Origin: Pseudomonas serboccidentalis
Lineage (GTDB): Bacteria; Pseudomonadota; Gammaproteobacteria; Pseudomonadales; Pseudomonadaceae
DNA: 64,000 nucleotides
Direction: 5' to 3'
Assembly: GCF_028830055.1 (NCBI RefSeq)
Contig: NZ_CP101655.1
Coordinates: forward strand, 4,045,019 to 4,109,018
Part shown: positions 17,285 to 25,669 of the stretch, in pieces
Layout: each line of letters starts with the position of its first letter
Position numbering within the stretch: position 1 is the first letter of the stretch
The notes under the pieces: model-generated
Seen by the model: the letters and a program-made list of their open reading frames with translations, nothing else
Database searches by the model: none
Told to the model about the DNA's origin: nothing
Translations under genes and position numbers: made by a program

Positions 17285-18088
17285 TCACCCTAACGCCCGA
17301 TGCACCGCATCGGGCGTTTTGTATTTTAAAGAGAGGTGCGGCCGCTCCTGGTTGTAGATCGTGACGGCCTCTCGCACCATCTGTGTGGCCTGCGCAAAAT
17401 CCGCAGGTCGGTGGATCAAGAACTCTGTTTTCAAGATGCCGTTGACCCGCTCTGCCAAGGCGTTTTGGTAGCAGTCGTAGCCGTCGGTCATCGAGCAGGT
17501 GATGCCATGCTTTGCGTGCATTTCTTGATAAAGGGCCGAGCAGTACTGGGCGCCTCGATCCGAGTGATGGACTAGTTTCTGAACGCTTCGACGTCGCTTC
17601 AAAGCCATTCGAAAGGCTTGCACCACGGAGTTGGTGTGCAGACTTTCATGCACGTGATAGCCGACTATTTTTCTCGAAAAGACATCCGTCACTAAACTCA
17701 AATAGGCAACACCATCACGGGTAGGCAGGTACGTAATATCGGCCACCCAGACCTGTTCTGGGCCAGTAGCGACTATTTGTTCCGGGCTTGGTTTGAGCAG
17801 ATTGGGGTGTCGGCGGAAGCGATGATGGCTGTCGGTCGTCTTGTGATACGCCCATTTTCTGCGAACCAACTGGCGGCTTTCCCGCAAAACCGCGAACAAA
17901 CGATCCCGGCCAACATGGAGCTCCTGTTGCTCACGCTGCTCATGCATCATCGAATGCAGCTTGCGAGTGCCGATGCACGGTTGGCGAGCACGGACCTTCT
18001 CTACAAACGTTATGACCTGCTGATCCTGGTCGGCCCGAGCCCTGTAGACCCGGTTGCGTTTGTAATAGGCCTGACGGCTTATTCCCAT
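17285..18088 (-). CDS. IS3-family transposase OrfB (DDE catalytic part)
   Basis: A 267-residue product from the ATG at 18088, though the frame is open upstream to the A6G slip site at 18148-18154, so the natural product is an OrfAB fusion made by minus-one frameshifting. The integrase core carries the DDE triad: Asp in VADITYLPT, Asp in VHHSDRGAQY and Glu in NALAERVNGILK. The N-terminal part MGISRQAYYKR is the second helical DNA-binding segment typical of OrfB. The stop lies only a few bases from the left inverted repeat, and the last codons overlap a terminator-like stem. Confidence 0.93.
   Translation of the reverse strand: MGISRQAYYKRNRVYRARADQDQQVITFVEKVRARQPCIGTRKLHSMMHEQREQQELHVGRDRLFAVLRESRQLVRRKWAYHKTTDSHHRFRRHPNLLKPSPEQIVATGPEQVWVADITYLPTRDGVAYLSLVTDVFSRKIVGYHVHESLHTNSVVQAFRMALKRRRSVQKLVHHSDRGAQYCSALYQEMHAKHGITCSMTDGYDCYQNALAERVNGILKTEFLIHRPADFAQATQMVREAVTIYNQERPHLSLKYKTPDAVHRALG
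17292..17320 (+). terminator. Terminator-like stem inside the left end of the IS
   Basis: AACGCCCGATGC, loop ACC, GCATCGGGCGTT followed by TTGTATTTT on the plus strand. The 12-base perfect stem lies within the final orfB codons. For transcripts entering from the porin gene it would act as a rho-independent terminator and would shield the transposase gene from antisense read-through. Confidence 0.75.
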
Positions 18089-18111
18089 AAATTGGCAAGC
18101 CCTGCTGACAC

Positions 18112-18507
18112 TCAGGGTTTGGGTTTGCGCAACGACTTGCCGGGTCGCTTTTTTACGACAGATACGCCGTAGTCATTTTTCAGAACATCGACCACGGCTT
18201 CAAAGAATTGGGCTTTCTGAGTTGCCAGCGCCAGTTGTTCCTCGAGTTCTTTGATTCTTTGCTCGGGAGTCAGTGGCAAGGTTGGCTCGTCCATAGGTCT
18301 GATCCTCTGGGAGCGAATGGAGGCGCCTAGGCTCCAGTCCTGGCGACCGTGTTTGCGTAACCAAACCAGCACCGTCGACCGCCCCTGAATCCCATAGCGC
18401 CGCTGAGCCTCTTTATAACTCAACTCGCCTTTTTCGACCTGGTCGACAACCGATAATTTAAAAGCCAGTGTGTAATCACGCTGACTGCGCTTCGTGCCCG
18501 TATCCAT
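18112..18507 (-). CDS. IS3-family transposase OrfA (HTH part)
   Basis: A 131-residue DNA-binding protein. An N-terminal helix-turn-helix is visible in LSYKEAQRRYGIQGRSTVLV (about residues 28-47), followed by a leucine-zipper-like segment RIKELEEQLALATQKAQFFE (about 83-102) used for multimerisation. Near the end, codons GTA AAA AAG form the A6G slip site (18148-18154) at which a minus-one shift enters the orfB frame. Without the shift the product ends RKPKP. The start at 18507 has AAGG upstream, close to the right inverted repeat. Confidence 0.92.
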   Translation of the reverse strand: MDTGTKRSQRDYTLAFKLSVVDQVEKGELSYKEAQRRYGIQGRSTVLVWLRKHGRQDWSLGASIRSQRIRPMDEPTLPLTPEQRIKELEEQLALATQKAQFFEAVVDVLKNDYGVSVVKKRPGKSLRKPKP

Positions 18508-18565
18508 TGCACCTTCCTGAAAAGAAGTCAGAAGGTGTAAACCTTATTCAGGACGGGACATCGCC

Positions 18566-18610
18566 CACAAAAAAGCCCCGTTCTCTGTGCAGAGGCGGGG
18601 CTTTTTTGTG
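18566..18610. terminator. Bidirectional terminator
   Basis: Perfect 15-base arms CACAAAAAAGCCCCG and CGGGGCTTTTTTGTG around a 15-base loop, with T runs in both directions. It terminates the glutathione peroxidase gene on the minus strand. Before the IS insertion it would also have ended the porin transcript. Confidence 0.93.
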
Positions 18611-18646
18611 GCTGAACGGCAAACCCGTTCCGCAGCGCCTACAGGA

Positions 18647-19207
18647 TCATGGTTGCAGTGGTTTGGTGGCGATAGCCTTCTCGATCGCCGCGATAAATTC
18701 CGGATCATCCGGTTTGGTCAGGCTGGAGAAGTTCGCGATTACCTTGCCTTGCCGGTCGATCACGTACTTGTAGAAGTTCCACTTCGGCGCGCTGCTCTGT
18801 TCCGCCAGCACCTTGAACAGGTGAGTCGCGTCATCGCCCCGGACTTTCTGCGGCTCGGTCATGGTGAACGTCACGCCGTAGTTGGCGTAGCAGACCTTGG
18901 CGGTTTCGGCGCTGTCCTTGGACTCCTGTTTGAAGTCATTGGACGGCACGCCGAGCATTTCCAGACCTTGCGCCTTGTAGCGCTGATTGAGCGCTTCAAG
19001 CCCCTCGAATTGCGGGGCGAAGCCACAGAAACTGGCGGTATTGACCACCACCAGCGGTTTGCCGGCGTAGCGCTGGCAGAGATCGATGGATTCCTTGGCG
19101 CGCAGCTTGGGCAGCGAACCTTGCAGCGCCTCCGGACAATCAGCGGCCTGGGCCAGTCCGGTCAACGCCATCAGCAACGCGGGTACAGCACACCAGCGCA
19201 TGAGCAT
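18647..19207 (-). CDS. Periplasmic glutathione peroxidase-family protein
   Basis: A 186-residue thiol peroxidase of the glutathione peroxidase fold, reducing peroxides with thioredoxin or glutathione. Residues 1-22 form a signal peptide ([14 protein letters not shown]), so it acts in the periplasm. The catalytic Cys is Cys61 in [17 protein letters not shown]; Trp and Asn of the active site are in [14 protein letters not shown]. The usual Gln of the FPCNQF motif is replaced: the sequence reads [11 protein letters not shown], with Asp in that position. The start at 19207 fits AAGGA eight bases upstream better than in-frame codons at 19216 or 19231. Confidence 0.88.
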   Translation of the reverse strand: MLMRWCAVPALLMALTGLAQAADCPEALQGSLPKLRAKESIDLCQRYAGKPLVVVNTASFCGFAPQFEGLEALNQRYKAQGLEMLGVPSNDFKQESKDSAETAKVCYANYGVTFTMTEPQKVRGDDATHLFKVLAEQSSAPKWNFYKYVIDRQGKVIANFSSLTKPDDPEFIAAIEKAIATKPLQP

Positions 19208-19260
19208 GTCGGGCATCCTTGAGCAGTTCATCAGGCCCCGACGTTACTCGCCATCAAAGC

Positions 19261-19386
19261 CTACAGGCAAGCGCCCATGCCCAGCTGCATCAGTGCCAGG
19301 CCGCCCTGATGCCAGCCCCACCACACCAGCGCCAGCAACGCGGCGCCGAGTGCAGCGAAGGCGAATCGCGGCCATGAACGTTTCAT
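19261..19386 (-). CDS. 41-residue single-pass membrane microprotein, coupled to the MFS gene
   Basis: A short open frame whose ATG overlaps the MFS stop codon as ATGA (19383-19386). It encodes 41 residues: a basic start MKRSWPRF, one hydrophobic helix (about residues 9-24) ending in a Trp-rich edge LVWWGWHQGG, and a short tail ending MGACL. The overlap implies translational coupling with the MFS gene, as no separate ribosome site is visible. Composition fits an inner-membrane helper subunit of the transporter, but this is inference. Codon use resembles its neighbours. Confidence 0.6.
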   Translation of the reverse strand: MKRSWPRFAFAALGAALLALVWWGWHQGGLALMQLGMGACL

Positions 19387-20591
19387 GCGGCGCTCATACC
19401 GGATTGCAGACGCGCCACCGGACGCTCACGCACCGGCCAGTTCAGCGCGGCCGCCAGCAGGCTCAAGAGAACCGCCACTTGCCAGATCAAGTCATAACTC
19501 CCGGTACGGTCATACACCACCCCGCCCAACCAGCCGCCGAGAAACGAGCCGATCTGATGGAACAGGAACACGATCCCGCCGAGCATGGACAGATTGCGCA
19601 CACCAAACAAGGTCGCCACCGTACCGTTGGTCAACGGCACCGTCGACAGCCACAGGAAGCCCATTGCCATGCCGAACAGGTAGGCCGAGGTGGTCGTCAC
19701 CGGCAGCCACAGGAACAGCACGATCACCACCGCCCGCAGCAGGTACAACGCCGTCAGCAGACGCGGCTTGGACATGCGCCCGCCAAGCCAGCCAGCGGTG
19801 TAAGTCCCGAAGATGTTGAACAGCCCGATCAGTGCCAGCACCGTGGTGCCGACCGTGGCCGGCAGATGCTGATCGACCAGATAGGCCGGGAGATGCACAC
19901 CGATGAACACCACTTGAAATCCGCAGACGAAAAAGCCGAACGCCAGCAGCCAGAAGCCGGAATGCGAACAGGCTTCGCGCAGCGCTTCAGTCAGGGTCTG
20001 TTCATGGCCCAGCACCGGCAGCGGCTTGTCCTTGAGCATGCTCACCAGCGGCACGATCAGCGCCACCAGCAGGCCAAGCACCAACAACGCTGCCGACCAG
20101 CCGAGCCAGCCGATCAAACCCAGGGTACCCGGCAGCATGGCGAACTGGCCGAACGAGCCGGCGGCGCTGGCGATCCCCATGCCCATGCTGCGTTTTTCCG
20201 GCGGCACCGCCCGACCGACCACGCCGAGAATCACCGAGAACGAGGTGCCGGACAGGCCGATACCGATCAACAGACCTGCGCTCAACGACAAGGTCAGCGC
20301 CGAATCGGACAGGCCCATGAACACCAGGCCCAAGGCGTAGAGTACCCCGCCGATCAGCACCACTTTCGCCGCACCGAAGCGGTCAGCCAGCGCGCCAGTG
20401 AACGGCTGCGCCAGCCCCCAGATCAGGTTTTGCAAGGCGATGGCGAAGGCGAACACCTCACGCCCCCAGCCGAACTGTGCGCTCATCGGCGACAGGAACA
20501 GACCGAAGCCGTGCCGCACGCCCAACGACAACGCCAGAATCAGCGCACTTCCCAGCAACACCCAACCGCACGTACGCCACATCGATGTCAT
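19383..20591 (-). CDS. MFS transporter, monocarboxylate/OFA-like
   Basis: A 402-residue twelve-helix carrier. It begins CGWVLLGSALILALSLGVRH and GFGLFLSPMSAQFGWGRE, typical of the oxalate:formate antiporter/monocarboxylate-like branch of the MFS, followed by the motif-A loop ALADRFGAAKVVL. The substrate is not known. GGAG is seven bases before the ATG. The gene is 53 bases downstream of the MarR gene on the same strand, with a palindromic operator in the gap, and its stop overlaps the start of a microprotein gene. Regulation by MarR is likely. Confidence 0.9.
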   Translation of the reverse strand: MTSMWRTCGWVLLGSALILALSLGVRHGFGLFLSPMSAQFGWGREVFAFAIALQNLIWGLAQPFTGALADRFGAAKVVLIGGVLYALGLVFMGLSDSALTLSLSAGLLIGIGLSGTSFSVILGVVGRAVPPEKRSMGMGIASAAGSFGQFAMLPGTLGLIGWLGWSAALLVLGLLVALIVPLVSMLKDKPLPVLGHEQTLTEALREACSHSGFWLLAFGFFVCGFQVVFIGVHLPAYLVDQHLPATVGTTVLALIGLFNIFGTYTAGWLGGRMSKPRLLTALYLLRAVVIVLFLWLPVTTTSAYLFGMAMGFLWLSTVPLTNGTVATLFGVRNLSMLGGIVFLFHQIGSFLGGWLGGVVYDRTGSYDLIWQVAVLLSLLAAALNWPVRERPVARLQSGMSAA

Positions 20592-20606
20592 TGTTATTCT
20601 CCAGTC

Positions 20607-20622
20607 GCGGGTATATACCCGC
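20607..20622. promoter_or_regulatory. MarR-type operator 1
   Basis: Perfect palindrome GCGGGTATATACCCGC between the marR stop and the MFS start. It is extended on one side by CAGTC, and the same extended sequence occurs inverted ahead of marR at 21053-21068. A repeated palindrome at both ends of a regulator gene is a strong sign of that regulator's binding site. Confidence 0.8.
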
Positions 20623-20644
20623 TTGAATCCGGAAAAACCGGCCC

Positions 20645-21049
20645 TCAGGCCAGTTCGTCCAACAGTCGCAGCAAGGTTTCACGCTTCTCGGCACCCAGGC
20701 GATCGATCAATCGCTGTTGCGCCGCCTCCCAGGCTGGCAGCGCCGCCGCCAGGCGCTGCACGCCGGCTTCGGTGAGCCTGACGATGCGGTTGCGCATGTC
20801 CTCGCCCTCGGCCAGCGCCACCAGGCCCTCGCCTTCCAGCACCCGCAGATTGCGCCCCAGGGTGCTGCGATCCAGGCCCATGGCTTCGGCCAGTTCGGAA
20901 ATGCTCGGTTGATCCAGACGCTGCAGATTGCACAGCAAAGAATACTGGGCAACGTTGATCCCGAAGCCGTCGAGAGCGCCGTCGTAATGCCTGCTGACGC
21001 CACGAGCGGCGCGACGCAGGTTGGTACACAAACACTGAGAAGGAAGCAT
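20645..21049 (-). CDS. MarR-family transcriptional regulator
   Basis: A 134-residue winged-helix regulator. The recognition region is SISELAEAMGLDRSTLGRNL (about residues 49-68), followed by the wing RNRIVRLTEAG (about 86-96). The N-terminal LCTNLRRAARGVSRHYDGAL is the usual dimer helix. It lies upstream of, and in line with, the MFS gene and both have matching palindromes in front, so it probably represses itself and the transporter. No clear ribosome site precedes the ATG at 21049, and the operator overlaps the immediate upstream bases, so initiation may be leaderless or weak. Confidence 0.9.
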   Translation of the reverse strand: MLPSQCLCTNLRRAARGVSRHYDGALDGFGINVAQYSLLCNLQRLDQPSISELAEAMGLDRSTLGRNLRVLEGEGLVALAEGEDMRNRIVRLTEAGVQRLAAALPAWEAAQQRLIDRLGAEKRETLLRLLDELA

Positions 21050-21052
21050 GAT

Positions 21053-21068
21053 GCGTGTATATACCCGC
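21053..21068. promoter_or_regulatory. MarR-type operator 2
   Basis: GCGTGTATATACCCGC, differing from operator 1 in one base and followed by GACTG, the complement of the CAGTC that precedes operator 1. It begins three bases upstream of the marR start codon, so binding would block transcription or initiation of marR. Confidence 0.8.
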
Positions 21069-21130
21069 GACTGTGTTAAATCAAGTTACATGTGTTTTTT
21101 CAGGGGTGTTTCCGGTGCCTGGCAAACGGC

Positions 21131-21200
21131 TATCGCGAGCAGACTCACTCCAACAAAGTGACCGCATTCCCCTGTAGGAGTGAGGTGCTCGCGATGAGGC
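21131..21200. repeat. REP-like inverted pair, type A, degenerate
   Basis: Left copy CTATCGCGAGCAGACTCACT and right copy TGTAGGAGTGAGGTGCTCGC. The right copy lacks two bases of the standard core (GTGAGGTGCTCG against GTGAGCCTGCTCG), so the pair is decaying. It lies between marR and the end of the cob operon. Confidence 0.85.
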
Positions 21201-21222
21201 CAGAACAGGCACCAAACACCTA

Positions 21223-21954
21223 TCAGACCAGCACCATTCCAACCAATACCGCCATCTCCAGCAATTCCAGCAACGCCCCCGCCGTATCGCCCGTCGTTCC
21301 GCCCAACCGCCGCATCATCACCCGCCGCAGCCAGACAAACCCGACGAACGCGACAACCAGCGCAACAATCGCTTTAACCCCGGCGATCAGCAAACAGGCC
21401 AGCACACTCACCCCAAGCATCCACCAACCCGCTCTGCGCGGCAGATGATCAGCCAATGCCTGCCCCAACCCTCCCGCGCGGACATACGGCGTGGTCAGAA
21501 ACAACCCCAGCAGCGCCGCGCGTCCCAGCAACGGCACGATGATCAGCGTCACCCCATGCTCTTGCTCGATCAGCGCCAGCAACGCGGTGAACTTGAGCAA
21601 CAACACCAGCACCAGCGTCACCACAGCAATCGGCCCGCTGCGTGGATCCTTCATGATCGTCAGCGTGCGCTCGCGATCACCGAAGCCACCGAGCCAGGCG
21701 TCGGCGCTGTCGGCCAGACCATCGAGGTGCAGCGCGCCGCTGAGCAGCACCCACACCGTCAACAGCAGCGCCGCATGCAGCAACAACGGCGCGCCGGCCA
21801 ACGCCAGGTGCAGCGCCCAGAGAATCACCCCGAACAGCAACCCCACCAGCGGATAAAACAGCAACGAACGCCCGAGCTGTTCCGGCTCCGGCATCCCCGG
21901 CAGACGAATCGGCAAGCTGCTGAGAAATTGCAGGGCGATCCACAGCGGCAGCAT
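21223..21954 (-). CDS. cobS: Adenosylcobinamide-GDP ribazoletransferase (cobalamin synthase)
   Basis: CobS joins adenosylcobinamide-GDP to alpha-ribazole (or its phosphate) in the last assembly step of adenosylcobalamin, within the inner membrane. The 243-residue protein has about six helices and the conserved acidic block LHLDGLADSADAWLGGFGDR (about residues 67-86) with IMKDPRSGPIAVV after it. The ATG at 21954 follows GGAAGG. It is the last gene of the cob operon, with one base between it and the cobC stop. The homologue is called cobV in P. denitrificans nomenclature. Confidence 0.94.
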   Translation of the reverse strand: MLPLWIALQFLSSLPIRLPGMPEPEQLGRSLLFYPLVGLLFGVILWALHLALAGAPLLLHAALLLTVWVLLSGALHLDGLADSADAWLGGFGDRERTLTIMKDPRSGPIAVVTLVLVLLLKFTALLALIEQEHGVTLIIVPLLGRAALLGLFLTTPYVRAGGLGQALADHLPRRAGWWMLGVSVLACLLIAGVKAIVALVVAFVGFVWLRRVMMRRLGGTTGDTAGALLELLEMAVLVGMVLV

Positions 21955-21955
21955 G

Positions 21956-22531
21956 TCAGTGACCTTCCTTGAGCGAGCCATCGGCTGCAACCGTCAGGGA
22001 AAACCGCGAAGCATGCGCGACTTCGACATTGAGCAACTGCTCGCGCGGCAAGCCACGCGCCTGCGCCAGCAACAGGCGCATCACGCCGCCGTGACTGATC
22101 AGCAACACGCGCTCGCCGGCATAGGTCTGATGCAGCCGCGCAACCGCGCCCAGCACGCGCGCAGCAAAATCGCTGACCGGCTCACCCTGCGGCGGCGTAA
22201 AGGCATACGGATCGGCCCAGAACAGCCCCAGCGCCTCGGCGTCGGTCTCCATCAACGCCGCAGCGCTCTGCCCTTCCCAAGCGCCGAAATGCAGTTCCTG
22301 CAGATCCTTGTCCAGCTGCACCGGCAGATTCAGTTGCTCGCCCAGTTCTGCGGCAAACCGCGCACAACGCTGCAGCGGCGAACTGACCAGCCGATCCCAC
22401 GGCCCGCCCGCGACCACCGCCGCACGCATCTGCGCCCAGCCGTTTTGCGTCAGCGCATCATCAAGGCTGCCGCGCAAACCGCCGCCCAGTTCAGTCTCAC
22501 CGTGACGCAGCAGATCCAGGCGCAAGGTCAT
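21956..22531 (-). CDS. cobC: Alpha-ribazole phosphatase-type histidine phosphatase
   Basis: A 191-residue histidine phosphatase. The phospho-acceptor is in [13 protein letters not shown] (RHG box near residue 10), and the second catalytic His is in [13 protein letters not shown] (about residues 144-156). It removes phosphate from alpha-ribazole-5-phosphate (or adenosylcobalamin-phosphate) in nucleotide loop assembly. The start is the ATG at 22531, which overlaps the cobT stop as ATGA; reading further upstream would run through the end of cobT. It is flanked by cobT and cobS in an uninterrupted operon. Confidence 0.9.
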   Translation of the reverse strand: MTLRLDLLRHGETELGGGLRGSLDDALTQNGWAQMRAAVVAGGPWDRLVSSPLQRCARFAAELGEQLNLPVQLDKDLQELHFGAWEGQSAAALMETDAEALGLFWADPYAFTPPQGEPVSDFAARVLGAVARLHQTYAGERVLLISHGGVMRLLLAQARGLPREQLLNVEVAHASRFSLTVAADGSLKEGH

Positions 22532-23583
22532 GCCGGACGATCCGCCACCGCTGCTTCGGCGAAGGTCGCCATCTGCCCGTGCAGGTCGCAGGCCAGACGC
22601 AACAGCGGCACCGCCAACGCCGCCCCGCTGCCCTCGCCCAGACGCAAGCCGAGTTCCAGCAACGGTTCGGCATTGAGGGTTTCCAGCACATGGCGATGGC
22701 CCGGCTCGGCGCCACGATGACCGAACAGCAGCCACTCGCGGCAGGCCGGATTCAGACGCACCGCCACCAACGCGGCGACCGTGCAGATAAAGCCGTCGAC
22801 CAGCACTGCAACGCCTTCCTGGGCACACGCCAGATACGCGCCGACCAGGGCGGCGATTTCAAAACCGCCGAGGTTGAACAGGGTTTGCAGCGCATCGCCA
22901 CGTTGCGCCGCGTGCAGTGCCAGCGCGCGCTCGATCACTTGCGCCTTGTGGCTGACGCCTTCGGCATTCAAGCCGGTGCCGGGACCGGTCAGATGCACCA
23001 CCGGGCAATCGAGCAAGGCACAGGCCAGCGCACTGGCAGCGGTGGTGTTGCCGATGCCCATTTCGCCACCGATGAACAACTGCGCGCCGGCCGCTTTGGC
23101 CCGCAGTACGCTGTCACGACCGGCCTGCAAGGCGAGTTCGCCCTGCGCCGGAGTCATCGCCGCGCCTTTGGCGAAATTCGCCGTGCCCGGGCCGACATTC
23201 AGATGCAACACGCCGGGCAGGTTCAACGCCGGCGTCACCGTACCCAGATCCACCACTTCCAGCTGCGCATCGAGCTGACGCGCGAGCACGCTGATCGCCG
23301 CGCCGCCGCTGACGAAGTTGAGCAGCATCTGCCCAGTGACTTCCTGCGGGAACGCCGAAACGCCTTCCGCAACCACGCCATGGTCGCCGGCAAAAATCGC
23401 GATCCAGACCTGCTCAAGCGTCGGCTTGATCTGCCCCTGCAATCCGGCCAGTTGCACCGCCACGGTTTCGAGGCGACCGAGGGAGCCGGCCGGTTTGGTC
23501 AGTTGCTGCTGGCGCGCCGCGGCTTGTTCAACGATCTCGGCATTCACGGGTTTGCACGGGTTCAACCACCACGCTTGAGTCAT
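22528..23583 (-). CDS. cobT: Nicotinate-nucleotide:dimethylbenzimidazole phosphoribosyltransferase
   Basis: CobT transfers phosphoribose from nicotinate mononucleotide to 5,6-dimethylbenzimidazole, giving alpha-ribazole-phosphate. The 351-residue product has family length and blocks: [20 protein letters not shown] (about 31-50), [17 protein letters not shown] (about 67-83), [20 protein letters not shown] (about 171-190) and, near the end, [13 protein letters not shown], which holds the catalytic Glu of the family. It overlaps cobU upstream and cobC downstream by four bases each. BluB, which makes its base substrate, is encoded in the same operon. Confidence 0.95.
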   Translation of the reverse strand: MTQAWWLNPCKPVNAEIVEQAAARQQQLTKPAGSLGRLETVAVQLAGLQGQIKPTLEQVWIAIFAGDHGVVAEGVSAFPQEVTGQMLLNFVSGGAAISVLARQLDAQLEVVDLGTVTPALNLPGVLHLNVGPGTANFAKGAAMTPAQGELALQAGRDSVLRAKAAGAQLFIGGEMGIGNTTAASALACALLDCPVVHLTGPGTGLNAEGVSHKAQVIERALALHAAQRGDALQTLFNLGGFEIAALVGAYLACAQEGVAVLVDGFICTVAALVAVRLNPACREWLLFGHRGAEPGHRHVLETLNAEPLLELGLRLGEGSGAALAVPLLRLACDLHGQMATFAEAAVADRPA

Positions 23584-24101
23584 AACGCAGGTCCTTTCAG
23601 GGTCAGGGGCAGGCCGGCGACAGTCAGGACGACACGCTGACAGCGCTCAGCCAGAGCTTGATGCAGCCAACCGGCTGCATCGACGTAGCGGCGAGTCAAT
23701 TCGCCCAGCGGCACGACACCCATTCCGGTCTCGTTGCTGACAAAAATGATGTCCCCTGGCAATGACGCCAGGCAATCCAGCAGGGCTTCGCGCTCAGCGG
23801 CGAGACGCTCGGCGTCGTCAAGCATCAGCAGATTGGTCAGCCACAGCGTCAGGCAATCCACCAGCAGGCAACGCTCGGCGCGGGCGTTTTCACGCAGGAC
23901 ACGGGCCAGTTCCAGCGGCTCTTCGATCAGCGCCCATTCGGCCGGACGACGGGCGCGGTGATGGGCGACACGCTCGTTCATTTCGCCGTCCAGCGGCTGG
24001 CTGGTGGCGATGTAGGTGACGGCCAGTTGGCTGTCGCTGGCGAGTTTTTCCGCCAGGCGACTTTTGCCGGAGCGGGCGCCGCCGAGGATCAGTTGGAGCA
24101 T
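23580..24101 (-). CDS. cobU: Adenosylcobinamide kinase / phosphate guanylyltransferase
   Basis: A 173-residue bifunctional enzyme (CobU, or CobP in P. denitrificans terms) that phosphorylates adenosylcobinamide and then adds GMP. The P-loop is [15 protein letters not shown] (Gly7 to Ser14), followed by [19 protein letters not shown] with the guanylylated His region, and [14 protein letters not shown] as the Walker B segment. It overlaps cobT by four bases. A type A repeat pair separates it from cobQ upstream, the only real spacing within the operon besides that between bluB and cobB. Confidence 0.94.
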   Translation of the reverse strand: MLQLILGGARSGKSRLAEKLASDSQLAVTYIATSQPLDGEMNERVAHHRARRPAEWALIEEPLELARVLRENARAERCLLVDCLTLWLTNLLMLDDAERLAAEREALLDCLASLPGDIIFVSNETGMGVVPLGELTRRYVDAAGWLHQALAERCQRVVLTVAGLPLTLKGPAL

Positions 24102-24139
24102 GGTTCATTCCTTCAAATTGGCGGTGTACCGACTTAAGT

Positions 24140-24210
24140 CATCGCGAGCAGGCTCACTCCTGCAGGAGATCGCGAATAAGCCACTGTAGGAGTGAGCCTG
24201 CTCGCGATGA
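24140..24210. repeat. REP-like inverted pair, type A, inside the cob operon
   Basis: Facing copies ATCGCGAGCAGGCTCACTCC and TAGGAGTGAGCCTGCTCGCG separated by about 25 bases, lying between cobQ and cobU on the same strand. It may stabilise or attenuate the mRNA between the two operon segments. Confidence 0.88.
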
Positions 24211-24217
24211 ACCCACC

Positions 24218-25669
24218 TCAAATCCCACAAAGCTGACGCAATAGCCCGGTATCCAGATGCTTCTCCACCAGATCCGCCAGCCGCTCGATATCGCGCTCGC
24301 GCAAGCCGTGGTAGTCCACCTCCTGCACATCGCTCAACCCGGCCCAACGCAGCAACGCGGCACTGGCTTGCGGCGATTCGAACAGGCCGTGCAGATAAGT
24401 GCCGAACACTTGCCCGTCGAAACTTTGTGCGCCATCGCAACGGCCGTCATCCAGATGCACCGCCGCGTTCTCCAGCGCCGGGCCCACCGTCACGCCCGCA
24501 TGGATTTCATAGCCACTGACCTCGGCCTCTTCCAGCGCCAGACGCCCGCGCACGTTGCGCAATTGCTTCTCGGCTTCCAGCGTCGTTTCGAACGCCAGCA
24601 AGCCCAGACCGGCACTCGAACCCGGCGCGCCTTCCAGCCCCAGCGGGTCCTGCACCTGTTCGCCGAGCATCTGCAGACCGCCGCAGATCCCCAGCAGTTT
24701 GCCGCCGTAACGCAGGTGACGATTGATCGCCGTGTCCCAGCCGTTGCCGCGCAGATACGCCAGATCGCTGCGCACGCTTTTCGAGCCGGGCAGAATGATC
24801 AAGTCGGCAGCAGGAATCGCCTGCCCCGGGCCGATGAACTGCAGATCGACCTGCGGATGCAAACGCAGCGGATCGAAATCGGTGTGGTTGCTGATGCGCG
24901 GCAGCACCGGCACCACCACTTTCAGCACCTGCTCGGCCTTGTCGGTCTGGCGCTGGTCGATGCCGTCCTCGGCCTCCAGGTGCAGATCCATCACGTAGGG
25001 CAACACGCCGACCACCGGTTTGCCGGTGCGCTGTTCCAGCCAGTCGAGGCCCGGTTGCAGCAAGGCGATGTCGCCACGAAAACGATTGATGACGAAGCCT
25101 TTGACCCGCGCCTGTTCACTCGGCGACAGCAGCTCCAGCGTGCCGACCAGATGCGCAAACACCCCGCCACGATTGATGTCGGCGATCAGCAGCACCGGGC
25201 AATCCACCGCCTCGGCAAAGCCCATGTTGGCGATATCCCCGGCACGCAGATTGATCTCCGCTGGCGAGCCTGCGCCTTCGACCATCACCAGCGGATACGC
25301 CGCGCTGAGTCGCTCGTGCGAAGCCAGCACCGCTTGCATGGCGATGGCTTTGTAGTCGTGATAGGCCACGGCGTTCATGCTAGTGACCGCACGGCCATGG
25401 ATGATCACCTGCGCGCCCGTGTCGCTGTTGGGCTTGAGCAGCACCGGGTTCATGTCGGTGTGCGGCTCAAGATTCGCCGCTTGCGCCTGCACCGCTTGCG
25501 CCCGGCCGATCTCGCCGCCGTCGGCAGTCACCGCGCTGTTGAGCGCCATGTTCTGCGGCTTGAACGGCACCACCGCCACGCCTTGACGGGTGGCCCAGCG
25601 GCACAGCGCCGTCACCAGCGTGCTTTTACCGGCGTCGGAAGTGGTGCCCTGCACCATCAGGGTGGTCAT
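24218..25669 (-). CDS. cobQ: Cobyric acid synthase
   Basis: CobQ amidates four side chains of adenosylcobyrinic acid a,c-diamide using glutamine and ATP. The 483-residue protein starts with the nucleotide-binding [20 protein letters not shown] and ends with a class I glutamine amidotransferase domain: the nucleophile Cys is in [15 protein letters not shown] (near residue 330) and the partner His in [10 protein letters not shown] (near 430). Length is normal for the family. Its start overlaps the stop of cobD by four bases, and a repeat pair follows it. Confidence 0.96.
   Translation of the reverse strand: MTTLMVQGTTSDAGKSTLVTALCRWATRQGVAVVPFKPQNMALNSAVTADGGEIGRAQAVQAQAANLEPHTDMNPVLLKPNSDTGAQVIIHGRAVTSMNAVAYHDYKAIAMQAVLASHERLSAAYPLVMVEGAGSPAEINLRAGDIANMGFAEAVDCPVLLIADINRGGVFAHLVGTLELLSPSEQARVKGFVINRFRGDIALLQPGLDWLEQRTGKPVVGVLPYVMDLHLEAEDGIDQRQTDKAEQVLKVVVPVLPRISNHTDFDPLRLHPQVDLQFIGPGQAIPAADLIILPGSKSVRSDLAYLRGNGWDTAINRHLRYGGKLLGICGGLQMLGEQVQDPLGLEGAPGSSAGLGLLAFETTLEAEKQLRNVRGRLALEEAEVSGYEIHAGVTVGPALENAAVHLDDGRCDGAQSFDGQVFGTYLHGLFESPQASAALLRWAGLSDVQEVDYHGLRERDIERLADLVEKHLDTGLLRQLCGI

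Larger units (their letters stand above)
17260..18554 (-). mobile_element. IS3-family insertion sequence, apparently intact
   Basis: A 1295-base element bounded by imperfect inverted repeats: GTCCTGAAATAGGTTTACACCT at its left end is read here as GTCCTGAAATAGG then TTTACACCT (17260-17281), matched in 20 of 22 positions by the complement at 18533-18554. Inside are orfA and orfB in the minus orientation with a frameshift site between them. I could not find a matching direct target repeat: the bases outside the inner TG...CA ends (tcc and gga) continue the inverted repeat instead. It sits between the porin gene and the terminator shared with the glutathione peroxidase gene. Confidence 0.9.
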
